From NCBI GenBank assembly GCA_004356335.1, contig SMXP01000175.1, positions 1 through 17,267 of the forward strand: a stretch of 17,267 nt of DNA, written 5' to 3'. The notes under the pieces were generated by a model. The model was not told the DNA's origin. It did no database searches and worked only from the letters and a program-made list of their open reading frames with translations. This DNA comes from Alphaproteobacteria bacterium. Its GTDB lineage: Bacteria; Pseudomonadota; Alphaproteobacteria; SMXP01. Position numbers and translations under genes: made by a program. This document shows, one piece after another, positions 1-8,206 of the stretch. The first letter of the stretch is position 1, and every line of letters starts with the position of its first letter.

Positions 1-917
1 AGCGATCGGCCATTGATGGTAAAATCCGCTTCGGCCCGAAAATCCTGGGCCAACGCTTTGCCCACCTGCCCTTTCGGCGGCGCCACCGCACCACCGCGAA
101 TAAGCGAAAATAGGTCGTTCAGGCCACGTGCTGCATCACTTCCGGCAAAGGAAAGATCGCCCCGGATCGGCCCAAATAGGGTCGCCTCCTCCAAAAATCC
201 CCGGAAGGCAATTTCCGAGTCACTTCTGGGAAAAGTGAGGTTGAACCGCACCGGAACCGCTCGCATCCGGGATGTATCGGCGATCGACCATTCGAATCCG
301 ACATCGACACCGCGCAGCAACGCGGTGCCCTGTGCCGTAAACGGCCCCTTGAGGGTCGCCGCGGAAAAATTGCCATTGAGGTTTTCCACGAGCTGGCGCA
401 CGCCGCGCGCAGGATCGATATAGGTCAGCGTGCCGTCTTTAATCGAAATATTATCGAGGCGTAAGGCGCGGGCAACGGCAGAAAGCCAACTCGGTAATTC
501 GATGTCGGGCATCTGCCGTGCCGCATCGGCCCCCTCGAAACGCCAATTGGTACTGTTCCCCGCCAAAATTTCGAGGGCAATCTGCGGATTGATCAATCGC
601 ACATTGGTGATTTCGATGTCGCCCATCAGCAGCGGCCGCAAAGCCGCCTGCATTTCCAGGCGTTTCAGGCTCAGCATCGGACCTTCGGACGCATCTTCCG
701 AATTGGCCACGGAGAAATCACTAATGGTGAGCGCCGGTGTCGGCAGAAGAACGAAGCCGATATCGCCATCAATCGAGACATCACGGCCGGTAATCCGCTC
801 GCCATAGGCTTCGATTTGATCGCGGTATTGGTTCCAATCAATGTAGCTGGGCGCGATGAGCACGGTACCGACCACGAGAACCACCAACAATATGAATATG
901 GCGATGGCTTTATCCAA
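1..917 (-). CDS. AsmA family protein, N-terminal part (cut by window edge)
   Basis: This is the first 305 codons of a gene whose 3' end lies outside the window. The translation starts MDKAIAIFILLVVLVVG: one N-terminal membrane segment at about residues 4-22, followed by APSYIDWNQYRDQIE, the typical start of AsmA-type proteins. Later stretches such as ISIDGDIGF-like sequence, LLPTPALTISDF and LRLDNISIKDGTLTYID fit the repeating beta segments of the family. AsmA-like proteins are inner-membrane anchored, project into the periplasm and are linked to outer-membrane assembly and lipid transport. The start is a TTG: the codon two upstream in frame is TGA, and an AGGTGA ribosome site lies just before it. 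No ATG start exists near this point, so a tool that ignores TTG may miss or shorten the gene. Family assignment is firm; the exact subfamily cannot be judged without the C-terminus. Confidence 0.88.
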   Translation of the reverse strand, partial: MDKAIAIFILLVVLVVGTVLIAPSYIDWNQYRDQIEAYGERITGRDVSIDGDIGFVLLPTPALTISDFSVANSEDASEGPMLSLKRLEMQAALRPLLMGDIEITNVRLINPQIALEILAGNSTNWRFEGADAARQMPDIELPSWLSAVARALRLDNISIKDGTLTYIDPARGVRQLVENLNGNFSAATLKGPFTAQGTALLRGVDVGFEWSIADTSRMRAVPVRFNLTFPRSDSEIAFRGFLEEATLFGPIRGDLSFAGSDAARGLNDLFSLIRGGAVAPPKGQVGKALAQDFRAEADFTINGRS

Positions 918-985
918 GAATCACCTGCTATTCTTTACTTGGGTCCACGCCGTGTCATTTCGGGACCTGCACCGTAAGTGCCGAT

Positions 986-991
986 ATTATA
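986..991 (-). promoter_or_regulatory. Possible -10 box for the AsmA gene
   Basis: On the minus strand the sequence is a perfect TATAAT, 68 bases before the TTG start of the AsmA gene. I see no convincing -35 box at 16-18 bases, so this is a weak inference from one hexamer in the divergent intergenic stretch 918-1073. Confidence 0.3.
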
Positions 992-1073
992 AACATGAAT
1001 TGCAAGTTGCGTGCACTTACATGGTGGGGTTGAAGCGACACCAAAGCGGCAACCTGACAAAGGTATGTGCAAA

Positions 1074-1316
1074 ATGGGCAACGTCATTAACCTCAACCAA
1101 TACCGCAAAAAACGCGAACGTGAGCAAAAAAACCGCCAAACTGCAGCTAATCGTGTCAAATATGGCCGGGTTAAGGCGGGCAGCCGGGGGCTGGCAAAAC
1201 ACAGGGAAAATGAGGAAAAGGAGCTGGCACAAAAAACGAGCGAACCCATACCTCTGCATGTCAACCAGCCCCATCCGGCAGAAACGGAGACCGGGGAGGA
1301 TACCGAGCCGGGTTAA
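1074..1316 (+). CDS. Small DUF4169 family protein
   Basis: An 80-residue, very basic protein. It opens with MGNVINLNQYRKKREREQ and continues with ANRVKYGRVKAG, the pattern that defines the DUF4169 family of small alphaproteobacterial proteins (a short Asn-Leu start followed by an Arg/Lys-rich helix and the A-N-R-x-x-x-G-R-x-K motif). The function of the family is unknown. The C-terminal third is acidic and proline-containing, with no recognisable domain. I chose ATG 1074 because the family motif begins there and AAAGG lies 10 bases upstream; ATG 1065 and 1011 are in frame but would add non-family residues. The next gene begins 6 bases after the stop, so the two are probably co-transcribed. 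It probably has no membrane segment. Confidence 0.8.
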   Translation: MGNVINLNQYRKKREREQKNRQTAANRVKYGRVKAGSRGLAKHRENEEKELAQKTSEPIPLHVNQPHPAETETGEDTEPG

Positions 1317-1322
1317 TCCTCA

Positions 1323-2528
1323 ATGACGTCGCAAATGGCAACCGGTCCGAAGCGGGCGGCTGGGGGGCCGCTGAATGGCGTCTTGGTCATCGATCTTACC
1401 CGCGTCCTTGCCGGGCCCTATTGCACCTTGCTGATGAGCGATTTAGGGGCTCGCGTCATCAAGGTCGAAATCCCCGAAACTGGCGATGATGCGCGCCAAA
1501 TTGGGCCGTTCATAAAGCAAAAGTCGGCCTATTTTATGTCGCTCAACCGGGGCAAGGAATCCATTGCGCTCAACCTCAAAATCGACAGGGATCGCCAAAT
1601 CCTCCACCAATTGCTGGCCCGGGCCGACGTTGTGGTGGAAAATTTTAGATCCGGCACCATGGACAAGCTTAATTTGGGCTGGGACACCTTGCATGAGCGC
1701 CATCCCCGTTTGATCTATGCGGCCGTCAGCGGTTTCGGCCATTCGGGGCCCTACCAATCGAAACCCGCCTATGACCTGGTGGTGCAAGCCATGGGCGGCA
1801 TCATGAGCTTGACCGGCCAGGAAGGCGGACCGCCAACCCGGGTTGGCACATCTATCGGAGATCTAAGCGCCGGATTGTTTACCGCTGTCGGCATTAGTTC
1901 CGCCCTTTATCATCGATCGCAAACCGGCGAGGCCCTTAAAATCGACGTCAGCATGCTCGATTGCCAAGTCGCCCTCTTGGAAAATGCCATCGCCCGGTAT
2001 CTCACAACGGGATCGGTGCCGGGTCCTTTGGGCGCCCGCCATCCGTCGATCGCGCCGTTCGATGCGTACACCACCGATGATAGCCACGTGATCGTGGCCG
2101 CCGGAAACAACAATTTATTCGAGCGCTTTGCCAAGGCGATCGGCGGGCGTCAATTGGCCCAAGATCCGCGCTATGCCACCAACGATCTGCGCTGCCAAAA
2201 TGTTGAGGAATTAAAGCACGACATCGAAGCGCTCCTCGCTCGTCATACCACCGCCCAATGGATCGACATCTTGGACAAGGCGGGCGTCCCTTGCAGTCCC
2301 ATTAATACGGTCAGCGACGTGCTGTCCGATGAGCAGGTCAAATATCGCAACATGGTGATCACCACACCCGATCCCATAATTGGCGACATCAAGATGGCCG
2401 GCAATCCGATCAAATTCGATCGCTTCGACGATCCTCATACGCGACCCGCGGCACCGGACCTAGATGCCGACCGTCAACGGATTCTCGCGTCTCTTGGCAT
2501 CGAGACGGCCAAAAAAGAGGAAATCTGA
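1323..2528 (+). CDS. Class III (CaiB/BaiF) CoA transferase
   Basis: A 401-residue protein, the normal length for class III CoA transferases, which move CoA between carboxylic acids through a covalent enzyme intermediate. Family hallmarks are visible in order: LVIDLTRVLAGPYCTLLMSD near residue 21, GARVIKVE at 42-49, NRGKESIALNLK at 75-86, ADVVVENFRSG at 101-111, YAAVSGFG at 132-139, and VGTSIGDLSAG at about 174-184. In the last motif Asp180 corresponds to the catalytic aspartate of formyl-CoA transferase. The C-terminal part carries the usual APFDAY and GVPCSPINT segments. The substrate cannot be read from sequence; formate, carnitine, succinate and other acyl groups are all used by relatives. 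No Shine-Dalgarno sequence is close to ATG 1323 (a GGGGAGG lies over 20 bases away), so translation may be coupled to the preceding DUF4169 gene. ATG 1335 is an alternative start. Confidence 0.9.
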   Translation: MTSQMATGPKRAAGGPLNGVLVIDLTRVLAGPYCTLLMSDLGARVIKVEIPETGDDARQIGPFIKQKSAYFMSLNRGKESIALNLKIDRDRQILHQLLARADVVVENFRSGTMDKLNLGWDTLHERHPRLIYAAVSGFGHSGPYQSKPAYDLVVQAMGGIMSLTGQEGGPPTRVGTSIGDLSAGLFTAVGISSALYHRSQTGEALKIDVSMLDCQVALLENAIARYLTTGSVPGPLGARHPSIAPFDAYTTDDSHVIVAAGNNNLFERFAKAIGGRQLAQDPRYATNDLRCQNVEELKHDIEALLARHTTAQWIDILDKAGVPCSPINTVSDVLSDEQVKYRNMVITTPDPIIGDIKMAGNPIKFDRFDDPHTRPAAPDLDADRQRILASLGIETAKKEEI

Positions 2529-2549
2529 TCGATTGGTTTCGGCGATGGG

Positions 2550-5492
2550 TTAGCGCGCCGTTGCCGCCCGACTCATCGTGGATCCGGGTTCTTGTCCGAG
2601 GATCAGAGCATTGTAATGAGCCACCGTCCGCTCGGCGTGGCCGCGAATGAGCGGCTCGACCGCGCTATAATCGCTCACGCCGGCGGCGCGGGCGAGCAGA
2701 TTAGCCAGACGTTTCCGAGGACGTTCCGACGTCGGATCATAAACACCGGTAAACGCTTGGATCGCCCGCAAACGCTGCCAATAGGCCAACGATTCCGATA
2801 ATTCCGATCCAATGGTACTTTCCAAGCAACCCGCGCGGCCTAAGGCGGCCACCGCTTCCCTGATATCGGTGGTAAAGACATAGGGATGTTCAGGGCCGTG
2901 CATCAGTTGCAAGCACTGAACAATCAGGTCCAGATCCCCTAAACCACCGGGAATACGCTGAATTTCCCAAATCGATTCCGACCGATCGAGCCGCACTTCC
3001 TTCGACCGGGCTCTATCGATATCCCGCATAACCTGATTGGCTTGCCGCGGTCGCGTGACAATATCTGAAATGGCGTCTTCTATTCGGACCGTCAGTTTTT
3101 CCGCGCCGCATACGACGCGCGCGCGCATCAATGCCAATTGGTCGCGTGCACTGGCCTCGCCAATATAATAATTTGCGTAAACACCTACGCTTGACGCCAT
3201 CTCGCCGGATGTCCCCCCAGGACGACGGCGCAGATCCACTTCGAACAGGGGCAAATCGCCAAAATCCGGAATCGGTCTCGGTTTTGTTAATTGTTCCGTG
3301 ATTGAAGCGGCAAGTTCCGTGAACTGACGAACCGCTTCCGGATCTGCACCCTCTTTGGTTTTGGGATTATATACAAAAACGATCTCTAAAGGCGTATCCA
3401 TGGCAATCCACCCGCCGCCATACTGACCCATTGCGATGGCCGCAAAGTTGTTGCCAATCGATTTTTCTTTTTCCTTGACGCTTGCGAAGCACACGTCATA
3501 GACCTCGCAAAGAACAGCATCGGCAAGACCGCTTAGAATCTCCCCGGTCCGCTCAAGCGCCAATGCTCCTTTTATCCAAGCGAGACAAAGTCGCCCGCGG
3601 TTTTCCCACAGCCATTCGTTGAGAGTGTCAAAAACCTGTTGCTCCGGACCGTGCCGCCGCGGCATGGGATACTTGGCGAGCCATTCCTGTGCGGTTGCCG
3701 GCATGTCAACGGTCTCGGCAAAAATTTCCCGGATCAGTTCGGCATTGCTTGCGATCAACCTGCCCAATTGCGACGTGTTGCCCAAAATATCAATGACCGA
3801 ATTTGCCAGCTCCGGCTCTTCGCGCAAACGATCGAAAGGCTTTTCTTCCGACGGAAAATGCGCCAGCAATCGATCGAAATTCGCGATCGCCTGATCGGGA
3901 TCTTGCGTCGCTGCAAATTCAGTAAGCAGACCCGGCGCAAGCTGAGACAATCTTTGCTTCGGCTCGGACGACGTGCCGGCGTAATTGCCCTTCAGCCATT
4001 GATCGACTGTAGAGGCGATGTCTCGACCATCGCCAAAACCGATCTCCTCAAGACGCCCGGCATCTTTGGTCGCCGCATCGCTCGATGCACCCTCCGCGGC
4101 ACTCCCACCAAGAATGTCAAATCCATGATTGTCCCGATCAGACGTAATGTTAAGCCAATGTTGATCGGCTTCCGACACGGCACCTTTCAGTACGCCTTCA
4201 AACAATTCCGGTTCGGTGTAATCGCAAAGCAGGGCCTGCGCAACGATGTCGGATTCCGTTTCCGGCTTGGTCAGTGCTTGACCACGTCTAAGCTGAAGGC
4301 GGTTACGGGCCATCATATTGAACTGGTAATTCGACCCCAAGCGTTTCGCCGCAAGCTCATCAAGCGCGCCAATTCGCGCCGCCGTCTCGAAAACGGTTCG
4401 GCCGGGCGCTCTACGGAATTCCTCATGTTGCTGACCCAGCGCAAGTTGACAAGTGCGCACTAAACGCGCGTGGGCTTGGCTGAAACCAAGCACCGGGTCG
4501 GTATCTTGCGCCCCGGGCGGCGTGATGGCGGAGCGGATATCGTCGGCACTAAATCCTTTTTTCCAAAGCTTTCGGCCGATTTTTTCGACAAATTCTCCAC
4601 CGGCGGTGCGATCGCCCGCGACGACTCGCGCCGTGGCGAACCAAGCCCTGTCGCGCGGGTCTGCCTTTTGAACCAATTGCTTGTTCAGGTCGGGTACGGT
4701 GAGGGCCAAGACGCTTTGGTCGGTGGCCTTGACTTGCTTAGCCATAACGAAACCGTAATGATGCAATTCGAAAATCGTACCGTCTTTGTTAAGAGCGCCG
4801 AATGCATCGGCCATCTCTCCGGCTATGCGGACGAATGCTCGTTCCGACGCCCCGATGCCCTGCTTCTTCAGAATATCCGGATCGTATATGAGGGCAATCT
4901 CGAGCGGGCCGCAAAATGACGGTTCATCGGCGGCAAGGTCACCGCTACCCAGAATGAACATGCCGGGCAACGGAATGGGGGCCAGTTCCTCTTGAGAGGT
5001 AAATTCGCCATGTCGATAAGCCAGCCGGGTAAACCAACTAAGTCCGGCATCCAAAATGCGCTCGGCGAGATCACTCAAAGACGCCCCGATTTTCTCCTGC
5101 GGCCATTTCTCACATAAATCGGCCAGACCGATGGCGACGATCGCTCTTTCTTTTAAGGGCTTGACGGCACTTGAGAGCGACGATGTCGGTCCGGTGGCGC
5201 GGTCGAGCGCGCGCAGATCTCGCGCCACTTCGGACAGCACCTTGGCGGGCTCTCCGAGCAAAGCCTCAATCGCCGCATCGGGATGGGCCAGACAACACTT
5301 AGCCAGATAGTCCGCATGAGCAAACGTTTTGTGTAAGGCAGAGCGAAGCAGCGGATCCGCCATGATATGCATCATGGCATCGGCTTGAATGGTGCCGGCG
5401 CGGCGGCGCCATTGGTCAAATCGGGCGACCGCTTCGGTGGATGGCTGACGCCTGGGCGCTTTTGCGCTTGAATCCTTATCTTGCTTCGGCAT
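2550..5492 (-). CDS. glnE: GlnE-type glutamine synthetase adenylyltransferase/deadenylase with altered active sites
   Basis: A 980-residue protein with the length and layout of GlnE, the two-domain enzyme that adenylylates and deadenylylates glutamine synthetase. The C-terminal half shows AMGQYGGG (corresponding to the G-x-G-K-x-G-G motif), EVDLRRRPGG, ALMRARVV and RIPGGLGDLDLIVQCLQL, all GlnE landmarks. The N-terminal half is more worn: it keeps ARVVAGD but lacks the D-L-R-L-R-P and G-G-I-R-E-I-E-F motifs. The striking point is the metal-binding Asp-x-Asp after the glycine motif. In both halves it is replaced by Pro-Leu-Glu-Ile, at residues 196-199 and 701-704. The frame is intact over 2.9 kb, so it is not a decayed pseudogene by length. 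It may have little or no catalytic activity, or a changed role. It converges with the CoA transferase gene (21-base gap) and diverges from uvrD. Start ATG 5492 has a GAGAG about 10 bases upstream. Confidence 0.85.
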   Translation of the reverse strand: MPKQDKDSSAKAPRRQPSTEAVARFDQWRRRAGTIQADAMMHIMADPLLRSALHKTFAHADYLAKCCLAHPDAAIEALLGEPAKVLSEVARDLRALDRATGPTSSLSSAVKPLKERAIVAIGLADLCEKWPQEKIGASLSDLAERILDAGLSWFTRLAYRHGEFTSQEELAPIPLPGMFILGSGDLAADEPSFCGPLEIALIYDPDILKKQGIGASERAFVRIAGEMADAFGALNKDGTIFELHHYGFVMAKQVKATDQSVLALTVPDLNKQLVQKADPRDRAWFATARVVAGDRTAGGEFVEKIGRKLWKKGFSADDIRSAITPPGAQDTDPVLGFSQAHARLVRTCQLALGQQHEEFRRAPGRTVFETAARIGALDELAAKRLGSNYQFNMMARNRLQLRRGQALTKPETESDIVAQALLCDYTEPELFEGVLKGAVSEADQHWLNITSDRDNHGFDILGGSAAEGASSDAATKDAGRLEEIGFGDGRDIASTVDQWLKGNYAGTSSEPKQRLSQLAPGLLTEFAATQDPDQAIANFDRLLAHFPSEEKPFDRLREEPELANSVIDILGNTSQLGRLIASNAELIREIFAETVDMPATAQEWLAKYPMPRRHGPEQQVFDTLNEWLWENRGRLCLAWIKGALALERTGEILSGLADAVLCEVYDVCFASVKEKEKSIGNNFAAIAMGQYGGGWIAMDTPLEIVFVYNPKTKEGADPEAVRQFTELAASITEQLTKPRPIPDFGDLPLFEVDLRRRPGGTSGEMASSVGVYANYYIGEASARDQLALMRARVVCGAEKLTVRIEDAISDIVTRPRQANQVMRDIDRARSKEVRLDRSESIWEIQRIPGGLGDLDLIVQCLQLMHGPEHPYVFTTDIREAVAALGRAGCLESTIGSELSESLAYWQRLRAIQAFTGVYDPTSERPRKRLANLLARAAGVSDYSAVEPLIRGHAERTVAHYNALILGQEPGSTMSRAATAR

Positions 5493-5821
5493 GTGGATTG
5501 CTCTCTCGGCTTGGGTACAGCAGGCATTATTCCTCAGCTGCCGTTAAGGAAGGATTTACCGAGATTCAAATTTGCCGGAGGCCGTAAACAGACGCCCCAT
5601 AACGTATTTTCGAGACATCCCTACCCCGCGGTTATCCGGGCTAGGGTCTTTCCGGTTTTGATGGAATCAAAACCTGACCCTAAGTTGTTGTTCTATCGTG
5701 TTTCCGAACGGAAAACCGGGTCCACTTTTCCTGGAAACACTCTAATAAGCCGGCAATAAGCCATAACAGGCTATGGATTGGGTCCGACCGGCCCGGCATG
5801 CTACCATCGGATTTAAGAATC
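5493..5821. other. Intergenic region between glnE and uvrD
   Basis: This 329-base stretch separates two divergent genes and must hold both promoters, but I find no convincing -35/-10 pairs. Its recognisable content is the 103-base palindromic repeat at 5641-5743. A short direct repeat, AATAAGCC twice with three bases between, follows the palindromic repeat. The ORF on the plus strand at 5481-5759 reads through the repeat and shows no family features. Confidence 0.6.
5641..5743 (+). repeat. Two-palindrome intergenic repeat, copy A
   Basis: Two imperfect palindromes in a row. The first (5641-5683) has arms around TTTTGAT and ATCAAAA with CTAGGGT and ACCCTAAG at the ends. The second (about 5699-5741) has arms GTGTTTCC and GGAAACAC. 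The same unit occurs in the same orientation at 14747-14850, differing at about ten positions with one indel. Such units are known in Rhizobiales-like genomes as dispersed non-coding palindromic elements; calling it a member of that class is inference. Confidence 0.85.
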
Positions 5822-8077
5822 ATGAGTGAAGTGAATTCCGTGACCGATCAAGATGCGCCTTCGGAAGAGGAACCCATCCCTCTGTCCCGCCGGGCCATGG
5901 CCGAACCTCCTTATCTCGCTGACTTGAACGAAGCACAGCGGCAAGCGGTGGTCACGACCGATGGACCCGTACTTGTGCTCGCCGGCGCGGGCACCGGCAA
6001 GACACGTGTGCTGACAACACGGCTTGCCTACCTCCTACAGACACAGCAAGCTTGGCCCGGTCAGATCTTAGCCGTCACGTTCACCAACAAGGCCGCCCGC
6101 GAGATGCAGGAACGCATCAGGCTGCTGATTGGTGGCGTTATGGAAGGCATGCAATGGCTCGGCACATTCCATTCGATCAGCGCTAAGATTTTGCGCCGCC
6201 ACGCGGAGCTGGTCGGACTCAAAAGTAATTTCACCATTCTCGATGACGATGACCAGGTCCGGCTGCTCAAACAAATTATCAAAGAGGCAAATATCGATCA
6301 GAATCGCTGGACGGCGCGACATTTGGCCGGTCTGATCGACAATTGGAAGAATAAGGGCCTAACACCGGACCGGGTGCCGGCGGGCGAGTCCCAATCTTTC
6401 GCGGATGGCAAGGGAATAGACTTATATCGTCAGTATCAAGAGCGTCTAAAAATATTGAATGCGGCCGACTTCGGCGATCTTCTGCTTGAATGCATTCAAT
6501 TGTTCCAAAAAAACGCGAGCATCCTCGAAGATTTCCAGCGACGATTCAAATACATTTTAGTCGACGAATATCAAGACACCAATGTGGCACAGTATTTATG
6601 GTTGAGGCTACTCGCGCAGGGCCGCCGCAATATTTGCTGCGTCGGTGACGACGATCAATCCATCTATGGTTGGCGCGGCGCGGAAGTGGATAACATTTTG
6701 CGTTTCGAAAAGGATTTTCCGGGCGCTCGGGTGATTCGCCTCGAGCGAAATTACCGCTCGACCCCGCATATTTTGGCCGCCGCTTCCGGATTGATCAGTG
6801 CCAATGACGGCCGCTTGGGCAAGACCCTTTGGACCGATCTGCCCGAGCAAGAAAAAGTCTATGTGCGCGGCGTGTGGGACGGCGAAGAAGAAGCCCGCAT
6901 GGTCTGTGACGACATCGAACAATATCAGCGCGACGATCGCACACTCAATGATATGGCCATCCTGGTGCGCACCAGTGCTCAGATGCGCGAATTTGAAGAG
7001 CGCTTAATAAATCTCGGTATTCCGTACCGAGTCATAGGCGGGCCACGATTTTATGAGCGCGCTGAAATTCGCGATGCTCTGGCCTATTTGAGGGTGATCG
7101 CACAACCCGACGACGACTTGGCCTTTGAACGCATTATGAACAAACCTCGACGGGGCTTGGGCAAAGTGACCTTGCAAGCGCTGCACATTGCCGCTCGGGC
7201 GGAGCGCATATCACTGACCCGGGCGGCACGTCAATTGATCGAAACCGACGAGATTCCCCGCGCCAAGAAAGCCCTGTCCGACCTCATTGCCATGATCGAT
7301 CGCTGGTGCGGTTTGATCGACACGATTCCCCATACGGAATTGGCGGAAATCGTTTTGGATGAATCGGGCTATACGGCCATGTGGCAAAACGAGAAATCCG
7401 CCGACGCGCCGGGCCGCTTGGAGAACTTGAAAGAACTTGTTCATTCAATGGCGGAATTTGAAAATCTAGCGGGATTTCTCGAGCACATATCGCTTGTCGC
7501 GGACAACAATCAATCGAACGCAGAAGACCAAGTGAGTCTCATGACGCTGCACAGCGCTAAAGGTACAGAATTTCCCGTGGTCTTCCTCCCGGGCTGGGAG
7601 GAAGGCCTGTTTCCCCACCAACGCACGCTTGATGAGAATGGGTTAAAGGGATTGGAAGAGGAACGGCGCTTGGCTTATGTCGGCATCACCCGCGCCAAGG
7701 AGGTGGCAAAAATCTCCTTTGCCGCCAACCGCCGCCTGTTTAATCAATGGGCCAACGCACTGCCCTCGCGCTTTATCGATGAACTGCCGGAGAAAAATGT
7801 CGAGGTCATGGTCGATACCGGCCTTTATGGCGGATCCATGCCGGCCGGCCGTTTAAACCAAGATGCCGCCGGTCCGATCACAAGCCGTTTCGACCAAGGC
7901 GGAGCCACACCCAATCCGGATGCCGCCGGTTTTGACATCGGCGCGCGCGTGTTTCATCAAAAGTTCGGTTACGGCCGCATTGACATGATAGAAGGCAATA
8001 AGCTGACCATCAAATTCGAAAAGGCCGGAAAGAAAAAGGTCATCGCCTCCTTCGTCGAACGCCATGGCTCTGTCTGA
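5822..8077 (+). CDS. uvrD: ATP-dependent 3'-5' DNA helicase, UvrD/PcrA type
   Basis: A superfamily 1A helicase of 751 residues that unwinds DNA in nucleotide excision repair, mismatch repair and replication-fork maintenance. Visible motifs in order: LNEAQRQAV (Q motif), GAGTGKT Walker A at residues 55-61, AVTFTNKAAREM (Ia), TFHSISAKILR (Ib), VDEYQDTN (II, DEYQD at 248-252), GDDDQSIYGWRGA (III), RLERNYRST (IV), VSLMTLHSAKGTEFPVVFLPG (V) and LEEERRLAYVGITRAKE (VI). The C-terminus has a small beta domain, GARVFHQKFGYGRI to KFEKAGKKKVIASF, like the RNA-polymerase-binding tail of UvrD/PcrA. Start choice is uncertain: ATG 5798 and ATG 5822 are in frame and neither has a strong ribosome site; ATG 5822 has GGA and TAAGA at plausible distances. 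UvrD, PcrA and Rep are hard to separate by eye, but the tail favours UvrD/PcrA. Confidence 0.93.
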   Translation: MSEVNSVTDQDAPSEEEPIPLSRRAMAEPPYLADLNEAQRQAVVTTDGPVLVLAGAGTGKTRVLTTRLAYLLQTQQAWPGQILAVTFTNKAAREMQERIRLLIGGVMEGMQWLGTFHSISAKILRRHAELVGLKSNFTILDDDDQVRLLKQIIKEANIDQNRWTARHLAGLIDNWKNKGLTPDRVPAGESQSFADGKGIDLYRQYQERLKILNAADFGDLLLECIQLFQKNASILEDFQRRFKYILVDEYQDTNVAQYLWLRLLAQGRRNICCVGDDDQSIYGWRGAEVDNILRFEKDFPGARVIRLERNYRSTPHILAAASGLISANDGRLGKTLWTDLPEQEKVYVRGVWDGEEEARMVCDDIEQYQRDDRTLNDMAILVRTSAQMREFEERLINLGIPYRVIGGPRFYERAEIRDALAYLRVIAQPDDDLAFERIMNKPRRGLGKVTLQALHIAARAERISLTRAARQLIETDEIPRAKKALSDLIAMIDRWCGLIDTIPHTELAEIVLDESGYTAMWQNEKSADAPGRLENLKELVHSMAEFENLAGFLEHISLVADNNQSNAEDQVSLMTLHSAKGTEFPVVFLPGWEEGLFPHQRTLDENGLKGLEEERRLAYVGITRAKEVAKISFAANRRLFNQWANALPSRFIDELPEKNVEVMVDTGLYGGSMPAGRLNQDAAGPITSRFDQGGATPNPDAAGFDIGARVFHQKFGYGRIDMIEGNKLTIKFEKAGKKKVIASFVERHGSV

Positions 8078-8191
8078 ATCAATTGCGTCGCACGGGCAGG
8101 TCAAGAACTTGGCTACTCCCCACATATGGCAGCGCAATATAAAGTCGTGTAGATAGAGTGTTTCCGGGTCCCGACAATCGGCCGGCGCAGT

Positions 8192-8196
8192 GGAGG
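8192..8196 (+). promoter_or_regulatory. Ribosome binding site of the aminopeptidase gene
   Basis: GGAGG, ten bases before ATG 8207. It is one of the clearest Shine-Dalgarno sequences in the window and fixes the start of the downstream gene. Confidence 0.7.
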
Positions 8197-8206
8197 CGCG
8201 GACGCC

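Noticed and set aside
13..807. Plus-strand frames 13-423 and 430-807
   Set aside because: They lie antisense to the AsmA-type coding frame, which has clear family features and a ribosome site; the plus-strand products show none.
3639..4463. Long plus-strand frame of 274 codons inside glnE
   Set aside because: Antisense to glnE, Arg/Gln-rich with no recognisable motif, typical of a shadow frame.
8150..8190. Possible partial repeat before the aminopeptidase gene (GAGTGTTTCCGGG)
   Set aside because: Only about a dozen bases resemble the second palindrome of the repeat and the matching arm is absent, so chance is enough.
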